The position numbers and the translations under genes are program-made. The notes under the pieces were generated by a model that worked only from the letters and a program-made list of their open reading frames with translations, had not been told where the DNA came from and ran no database searches. Below are positions 5,838 through 10,387 of a stretch of DNA of 10,387 nucleotides, piece after piece (within the stretch, counting starts at the first letter, position 1; each line of letters starts with the position of its first letter). Source of the DNA: Tetmemena sp. SeJ-2015 (taxonomy: Eukaryota > Ciliophora > Spirotrichea > Sporadotrichida > Oxytrichidae); assembly GCA_027382625.1 (NCBI GenBank), contig JAJKFJ010015813.1, positions 1 through 10,387 on the forward strand. Reading direction: 5' to 3'.

Positions 5838-8800
5838 ATGAGTACAAACAGTAATTATCACTCAACGGCTTCAATATCCCTTGCCTACTCTAGTAAAACT
5901 AACTCCCAACACCCACACTAGAATAACTAGAGCAACACTTAATATTCCAGTGGCACTTAAATAGGAGCTCAAACCAAACTCATCAATTTGCATAATCAAT
6001 AAGCCTTGTTTACTGCCAGCAATTATTAGGTTTCAAATTAGACTCAGCAGCCATTTAATCCATCCCCAAATATTTTAGTCAACTCTTAGTAGCAGATTCC
6101 AATCCCTCCTATTTTAAATTGTCAATATTCTTAATCTTATAATCTTAGCTCCTTATAATTCTGTAAACACCATTACTTCAAAAGCAGATCAAAAGGAAAA
6201 TAGAGGTGTTGAAAGAAGCTAAGCAGGCTATACTAAGGTCATGTCTAAACTTCATAGCACTTAGCAAAGAGGTTTGAAAACGACAAGATAGAGAGAGCAG
6301 TAGAGAAAAACTTCTATTGAGAAAAGCTATCTTAGTCAGACATAGGCTTTCGTACACTTGAACAAGAACTTCTTTAATAAGAGAATTTAATTTTTTACTA
6401 AGAACTAGCACTAAAGAAATCAAAAGTCTAAGGGAGGAGTAGGCAAGTCCTCTCTGTTCTTGAGTGAAGAGAACGATTGTGAAACTAGCACAGCCTCAGG
6501 AAATGTTCTCTACTCTAGTGGAGGCGCAAGAGTGGCTCTGAGTATGCTATCAGGGCGAAGTAATTAGACTGGAGCTTCTTCTTCTAAAGGCTTCGGAAAT
6601 GCGCAATAATCTTCTTAAAGCCAGATAAACTAAAACTACTCAACTGTTAATATCTCAAAACTTCAACTCAATCAAATGCCTTCATCCTCGCAAGTACAGA
6701 TTCTAGACTCCCAAGAGTAGTCATAACAACTTCAAAGATAAGGATCAGCTGTTAATTGCAAGGGCAAGACTTCTCTATAGTAGCAAAAGCTTAGTCACTG
6801 TAAGATAGTGCCGAGCAATGTAGCTGGACAAAAAGAAGAGGGATTAACTTATTTGATGATGCTATAAGAGTAGTAAAAGGATATCTAAAAGCGCAAGAAA
6901 AGTTCTAAATAATTATACTTATTAGATAGTTTGAGACAGAGCTAGGGCACAAGCCTAGACAAGAAAAGAGAGAATGCATAATCTAGAAACTCAGTCGGGT
7001 CGAGAACTGCAAGGCCTTAAAACTACGACATTGAAAACTAGAGTGAGAATCTACAAAGGGAATTTGTAAAACAAGACAAAATGATTCATCCATAAGAAAA
7101 ATCTCTGAGAAAAGACTTCAATTGCACCCAGATCGAAATTAATGCTTATAAATTATCTTTAAAAGAGGTTAAGTATCTTGGATAGTTAAAAATTGCTTTT
7201 TTATTTTTTGCCAAAAACAATTAAAAATCCTTCTTAGCAAAAGCAGAACTTATTCTCAAAGCATCAAACCTCATTCAAATAGTTTGAGCATGAAAATATC
7301 ATTGACAGCCATTAGCAATAGCTTTCCCCTTACGCCAATATGAGCTCCAGTGCTGAGCTACCCCGACCCAGAGTTAATATTCCTGATCCTTAAACGAGAG
7401 ATATTCGCTCGTCTTGTATATTCTATCCTGACTCATATGAAAGTTCTACTTGTAATGTAGCCTATCCAACTAGGCCTAATATTCTAAAGAAGAGAAACTC
7501 CATGACAAATCTGAATGAAAAGCAGCCTACTCCTCACATTCGTTCTCAAAAGGAGAGTATGAGTGGATCAATAATCTTGGTTTAGAGCCATCTCCCACTT
7601 CAAGGTTAGAATATCAACCTTAGAACCCGAGATAGTAAGACTGAGTCAAAAGTTGTGGGAAGTGCAAACGATATTCATTCAGAAATCTATAGAGATAACA
7701 TGATGATTATAGATGAGAATAACTTTGAAGCTTTAAATATCTCCTCCAAGCTTTAAGAAACAGTAGAAGAAAAGTAAAAGCCTTAAATCTTAAGCAAAGC
7801 AGTTAAACGCCAGATTTCAAAGCGAGCTTCAGTGGATAATTGCAAGATAAAAGTTTCAGTGGACCTTCAAGGTAGTGAGCCAAAGTAAAGACTTTTAGAA
7901 AATGCAATGATTGAGAATACTTTCATGAACCCTAGTTGTTTAGTTGAAGATATAGATGAAGCCACGTCAGTTCAGAAGATTTATGACATGAATGGCTCAA
8001 ATTTTCATAATGGAAGGGATTTGAAAAGAAGCTAAAATGATTCGAAGCAACTTATAGAATACTAACTCAACATGACAAGTAGAGCCCAACTTTACTCATT
8101 AGAGACGAAACCAGAATTGAAGACTCTCTCTTTTAATCAAGAATGTTCTTAATATTAGCTACCTGTTCCGCTCTAATGCTAGAGTCCAACTGAAATGAAT
8201 CAACTTAAGAAACAAGCTTCACCCTACTTTATTGACAAGTAACAGATTCATAACACACCATCTTACACTCACAATAAATAAGTTACTTAACATGATAAAA
8301 AGTTAGCAGAAATATAATGTACTAATGCAGCGAATTAGGAAATAAACAGAAGGTAAAATAACCATACCCAGATTCCTTACAATTTCGAAGATGACTGTCT
8401 AAGTGATTAAGTGCTGATAAAGTCTTTGGAAGGTATTTCAGAAGAGGACAGTTAATAAAATTCTAGAAACAAATTAGACTAGAATTAGCTAATCTGCTTG
8501 AACTGTTAACTTGAGAAGGCTAAGCACGATAAGACAAAGCAAGCTCTGGATTAGGCACTGAATCTGTCAAACATACTGATGGAGGAAATATAAAAGTTGG
8601 ATGCAAAGCTAGAAGATAAACTTTCTTTCTTATTTATGAAAAATCTAGATTATACAAAGCAGATTGAAGCTTATAAACTTTCTCGATAAGCTGATAGAGA
8701 ATATAGTTCCTCGCGAGAGGGCTAATTGATGAATAATCGCACTTAATCCATATCGAGGCTTTCAGGTGTTTTTCCCTAAAACACTTCATCCTTTTCAGAA

Positions 8801-9270
8801 CTCAAGGCCTTGACTTCGCTTATAAAAGAGTCTAAAAAGTCTTTACAAAATGTTGACAAATATTCTCTGAATATGATGAAAACTATGTCTTAATCACCCA
8901 CTAGCCGACTTCTATCAAATGCTCATATAGAATATCGCAAACTTTGAATTGTCTCTGTAAAGGCAATCTTATGTAATCTAGAATTGAAATGCTTATTAAT
9001 ATAAGAGACTCTGTGGAGTAGAGCAAGGATAAAGAAGATGATAATTATATGACTTTAATGAAGAAGATCAATAGAGAAGCTCAGAGTTAAAATTAAATTT
9101 TGACTACTAAAAAAAAGCTAATAAGATATATAAATATTAATCTTTTATTTAATTTAAGTAATTATTTTGAGAGTTCGTTAGGGAACTCAAAATAAAATTA
9201 TGCTCTATCTAAATAAATACTCTCTAAATTATAAATATGCATATCTTAAAATAAACATCGATTACTGTGA
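5838..9270 (+). CDS. Long Q/N/S-rich, partly coiled-coil protein of unknown function, IES-interrupted, 3' end unresolved
   Basis: The ATG at 5838-5840 (context ACAAAATGAGT) opens MSTNSNYHSTASISLAYSS. Frames joined through IESs of 31, 36, 82 and about 56 bp carry no TGA for about 3.2 kb under the ciliate code. Residues 1 to about 100 are low complexity (N, Q, S, T, P); the middle is polar and serine-rich with many TAA/TAG glutamines. A helical, coiled-coil-like stretch lies at about 8480-8700 (LEKAKHDKTKQALDQALNLS, then ILMEEIQKLDAKLEDKL). I see no signal peptide, membrane span or catalytic motif and do not recognise the family; a scaffold or regulatory role is only a guess. Coding character is clear to about 9090 (KKINREAQSQNQ), then fades into AT-rich sequence. 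The end given is the first in-frame genomic TGA (9268-9270), about 1,075 residues; an extra 67-bp excision would move it to 9343. Confidence 0.75.
6127..6162 (+). other. IES 1 of the Q/N-rich gene, pointer ATTCT, 31 bp removed
   Basis: ATTCT occurs at 6127-6131 and 6158-6162. Excision joins the N-terminal frame to the next one (NCQYSVNTITSKADQKEN). The nearby 8-bp tandem TAATCTTA cannot restore the frame. Confidence 0.72.
6364..6406 (+). other. IES 2 of the Q/N-rich gene, pointer AAGAACT, 36 bp removed, in frame
   Basis: AAGAACT occurs at 6364-6370 and 6400-6406. The insert is AT-rich, a multiple of three and free of TGA, so only the 7-bp repeat and the abrupt change of composition (FFNKRIQFFTKN) reveal it. 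Excision gives HLNKNQHQRNQKSKGG. Confidence 0.68.
7137..7224 (+). other. IES 3 of the Q/N-rich gene, pointer AATTAA, 82 bp removed
   Basis: AATTAA occurs at 7137-7142 and 7219-7224. The removal of 82 bp is the frame shift needed and gives NCTQIEIKNPSQQKQNLF. A longer 8-bp repeat (TTAAAAAT) nearby gives the wrong frame. Confidence 0.75.
8930..8988 (+). other. IES 4 of the Q/N-rich gene, junction uncertain (GAA, 56 bp; or TAATC, 83 bp)
   Basis: The frame used since 7225 reaches TGA at 8945-8947, while the frame from 8989 reads on as coding (MLINIRDSVEQSKDKEDDN). GAA at 8930-8932 and 8986-8988 joins them as SNAHIEMLINIR. TAATC at 8891-8895 and 8974-8978 also joins them, as TMSQSRIEMLINIR. GAATTG at 8946 and 8981 keeps the TGA. 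Confidence 0.5.
9097..9170 (+). other. Candidate IES or locus-boundary segment, repeat ATTTTGA, 67 bp
   Basis: ATTTTGA occurs at 9097-9103 and 9164-9170 around nearly pure A/T sequence. Excision would extend the Q/N-rich gene to a TGA at 9341-9343, but that overlaps the antisense coding signal at 9290-9450, so I hold it as a candidate only. Confidence 0.3.
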
Positions 9271-9289
9271 TATTTAAATTAAGTCTTTC

Positions 9290-9450
9290 AAATATAGAAT
9301 CTTTCTTAGGATAGGAAGAGTTACTAAGAAGTCCTTTAGCTGAACATCATCTGCCTTTTTTTAATTTGAGAATGATCTGGGCTCCTCTTCCTTTTCCCGG
9401 TTTGCGGTATATCCTGCTATAACTGTATTCTCTTGCTACCTTACATTTAA
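9290..9450 (-). CDS. Probable isolated coding segment (MDS) of an unrecognised gene, partial at both ends
   Basis: On the minus strand the purine-rich frame reads VRQQENTVIAGYTANREKEE, then EPRSFSNQKKADDVQLKDF and LVTLPILRKIL, with coding-like composition and a TAA and a TAG as Gln. It stays open to a TGA at 9187-9189, but the part below about 9290 is AT-rich and may be 3' flank or another IES. Upstream of about 9450 the frame enters AT-rich sequence and then, at 9567, the inverted-repeat element. No start is visible, so earlier segments must lie beyond the element or elsewhere. The opposite strand is also open here, so the strand call rests on composition. I do not recognise the family. Confidence 0.4.
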
Positions 9451-9566
9451 TTTTTTGAAATTTGATTTGTAATTTCTCTGTTTATTTATTCCACTCTAAT
9501 ATTTTATTAAAATAACATTTTTATATCTAAGTAAGAAGATTATTATAAAAAGATTATTATACATTT

Positions 9567-9593
9567 ATCGTTTGATTTTTGAAATTGTAGAAA
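9567..9593 (+). repeat. Left terminal inverted repeat, 27 bp exact
   Basis: It begins ATCGTTTGATTTTTG and is the exact reverse complement of 10361-10387. The base to its left is T; whether the match continues cannot be tested because the right copy meets the window edge. Confidence 0.9.
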
Positions 9594-9838
9594 CTATATT
9601 AAGAATGTTGTTAATAACGTAATGGGAATTGAAAAATAATAAATAGGTACATTAGGGGACTCACCCATTAGATATATAACTGTGAGCCTTAATACCAATA
9701 AGTGATTAATAACTCAAATTATAAATAAAGACATCTGTTTAATTAACTTACATCACATTACGAATTTTAGTAATGGAGAATTTTTCTCTCGTATATCCCT
9801 ACGCCCACTTATTAAATTTCTATCTTAATAATTACCAG

Positions 9839-9863
9839 GCCCACCCACCACCCAAAACGTGCA
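9839..9863 (+). repeat. Left inner inverted repeat, 25 bp, C-rich
   Basis: This C-rich block (CCCACCCACCACCC followed by AAAACGTGCA) is the exact reverse complement of 10084-10108. The match continues outward with few mismatches. Confidence 0.9.
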
Positions 9864-10083
9864 CAAAACCTAAAAGAAAGCAAAGTAAGGATTTAAAATA
9901 ATTACACAATTTTTGATTTACTCCATGTTTTTCAGAATAATTATTTTCTTTATTTTTATTCTGTGGAACTCCATCTTACATGTCTCCTGAAATAATTTGA
10001 GTTTTTATTTTTCTTGAGTTGATCTCTAAAATATATCTATAGAAATTAAGAAGCATATTTATTTACCTAGGTTGTAGTTCTCT

Positions 10084-10108
10084 TGCACGTTTTGGGTGGT
10101 GGGTGGGC
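10084..10108 (-). repeat. Right inner inverted repeat, 25 bp, G-rich
   Basis: It is the exact reverse complement of 9839-9863. It lies in the right arm at the matching distance from its terminus (about 270-280 bp in both arms). Confidence 0.9.
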
Positions 10109-10113
10109 TTGGG
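10094..10113 (+). other. G-quadruplex-forming motif in the right arm
   Basis: Four GGG runs at 10094-10096, 10101-10103, 10105-10107 and 10111-10113, with loops of 4, 1 and 3 bases, meet the usual G4 pattern. The left arm has only three CCC runs plus CC, so the motif is complete in one arm only. Confidence 0.6.
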
Positions 10114-10360
10114 AATTATTAAAATTGAAAATTAATCAGGAGGGCCCACAGGGGCATAGAGCGGGGAAAAAACTCCATATCTAATTTTTTTGAATCTGAA
10201 GTATGTTATATATAGTTAATCTCTATATTTAAATTTTTGGTTACTAATCTCTATTAAATTTTTTTTACTTACTGTTATATGACTACTGGTCTGAATACCC
10301 CTTAGGGCAATTGTTAATTAATTGATTAGTAATTCGTTAACTAATCAAAAGTTGATTATA

Positions 10361-10387
10361 TTTCTACAATTTCAAAAATCAAACGAT
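10361..10387 (-). repeat. Right terminal inverted repeat, 27 bp exact, at the window edge
   Basis: It is the exact reverse complement of 9567-9593 and ends at the last base given, so the repeat may be longer. Confidence 0.9.

Larger units (their letters stand above)
9567..10387. mobile_element. Long inverted-repeat (foldback/MITE-like) element reaching the window edge
   Basis: The 27 bases at 9567-9593 are an exact reverse complement of 10361-10387. A second exact 25-bp inverted pair lies at 9839-9863 and 10084-10108. Sequence between them is also similar in inverted orientation, with substitutions and small gaps, so the arms are about 300 bp each (9567-9863 and 10084-10387) around a loop of about 220 bp. 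I see no transposase frame. This is the form of a non-autonomous foldback element or of a diverged palindrome. Since the right arm ends at the last base of the window, the true terminus and any target-site duplication cannot be seen. Confidence 0.75.

Noticed and set aside
6132..6147. Tandem 8-bp repeat TAATCTTA as an IES or microsatellite
   Set aside because: Deleting one unit does not give the needed frame; it lies wholly inside the 31-bp IES defined by ATTCT.
6178..6423. Minus-strand open frame of 81 codons
   Set aside because: It is antisense to the Q/N-rich gene and resembles a translation of reversed K/E/Q codons (L, S, F-rich); no independent support.
7186..7228. 8-bp direct repeat TTAAAAAT (7186-7193, 7221-7228) as IES pointers
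   Set aside because: Removal of 35 bp leads into a frame that ends at TGA 7341-7343. AATTAA at 7137 and 7219 leads into the long open frame instead.
8945..8951. Stop TGA at 8945-8947 as the true end of the Q/N-rich protein
   Set aside because: Not excluded, but the frame from 8989 continues with charged, coding-like sequence (DSVEQSKDKEDDN) and can be joined by two pointer pairs, so I prefer an IES here.
9840..9856. Internal telomeric repeat (C4A4)
   Set aside because: Only one partial unit, CCCAAAA, occurs on each arm; there is no tandem array.

Overview
This window reads as germline (micronuclear) DNA of a ciliate that uses the code TAA/TAG = Gln with TGA as the only stop. A hypotrich spirotrich such as the Oxytricha/Stylonychia group fits best, but that placement is inference. 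Two observations support it. First, long reading frames on both strands are open only if TAA and TAG are read as Gln, and two paralogous genes swap CAA for TAA or TAG at the same aligned residue. Second, every gene is cut by short AT-rich inserts that are not GT-AG introns. Each insert lies between two copies of a 2-7 bp direct repeat (a 'pointer'), and removing the insert plus one pointer copy restores the reading frame and the expected family sequence. These behave as internal eliminated sequences (IESs) between macronuclear-destined segments (MDSs). I find 15 IESs that I support and 2 weaker candidates. All are in linear order; I see no scrambling.

Layout. 1-246 (+): the 3' end of an unrecognised gene with one IES. 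247-664: spacer with a nested hairpin. 665-1886 (-): GH16 beta-glucanase-like secreted protein, 3 IESs, 357 aa after excision. 1887-2231: AT-rich spacer. 2232-4256 (-): OTU deubiquitinase-like protein with two Tudor-knot-like domains, three UIM-like helices and a UBA-like C-terminus, 4 IESs, about 613 aa. 4481-5703 (-): second GH16 paralog, 4 IESs, 354 aa. 5704-5837: 134 bp between divergent start codons. 5838 to about 9100-9270 (+): long Q/N/S-rich, partly coiled-coil protein of unknown function, at least 4 IESs, 3' end unresolved. About 9290-9450 (-): a probable isolated coding segment of another gene. 9567-10387: a long imperfect inverted-repeat element with 27-bp perfect termini, a 25-bp perfect inner inverted repeat and a G-quadruplex motif; it reaches the window edge.

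The genes do not form a pathway. The GH16 pair is a duplication now separated by the OTU gene, and it gives a natural experiment on IES evolution: three homologous insertion sites, one with the same TA pointer and two with different pointers, plus one IES found in only one copy. The proteins would be made only after the IESs are removed during development of the somatic nucleus, so a conventional gene finder sees only fragments here.
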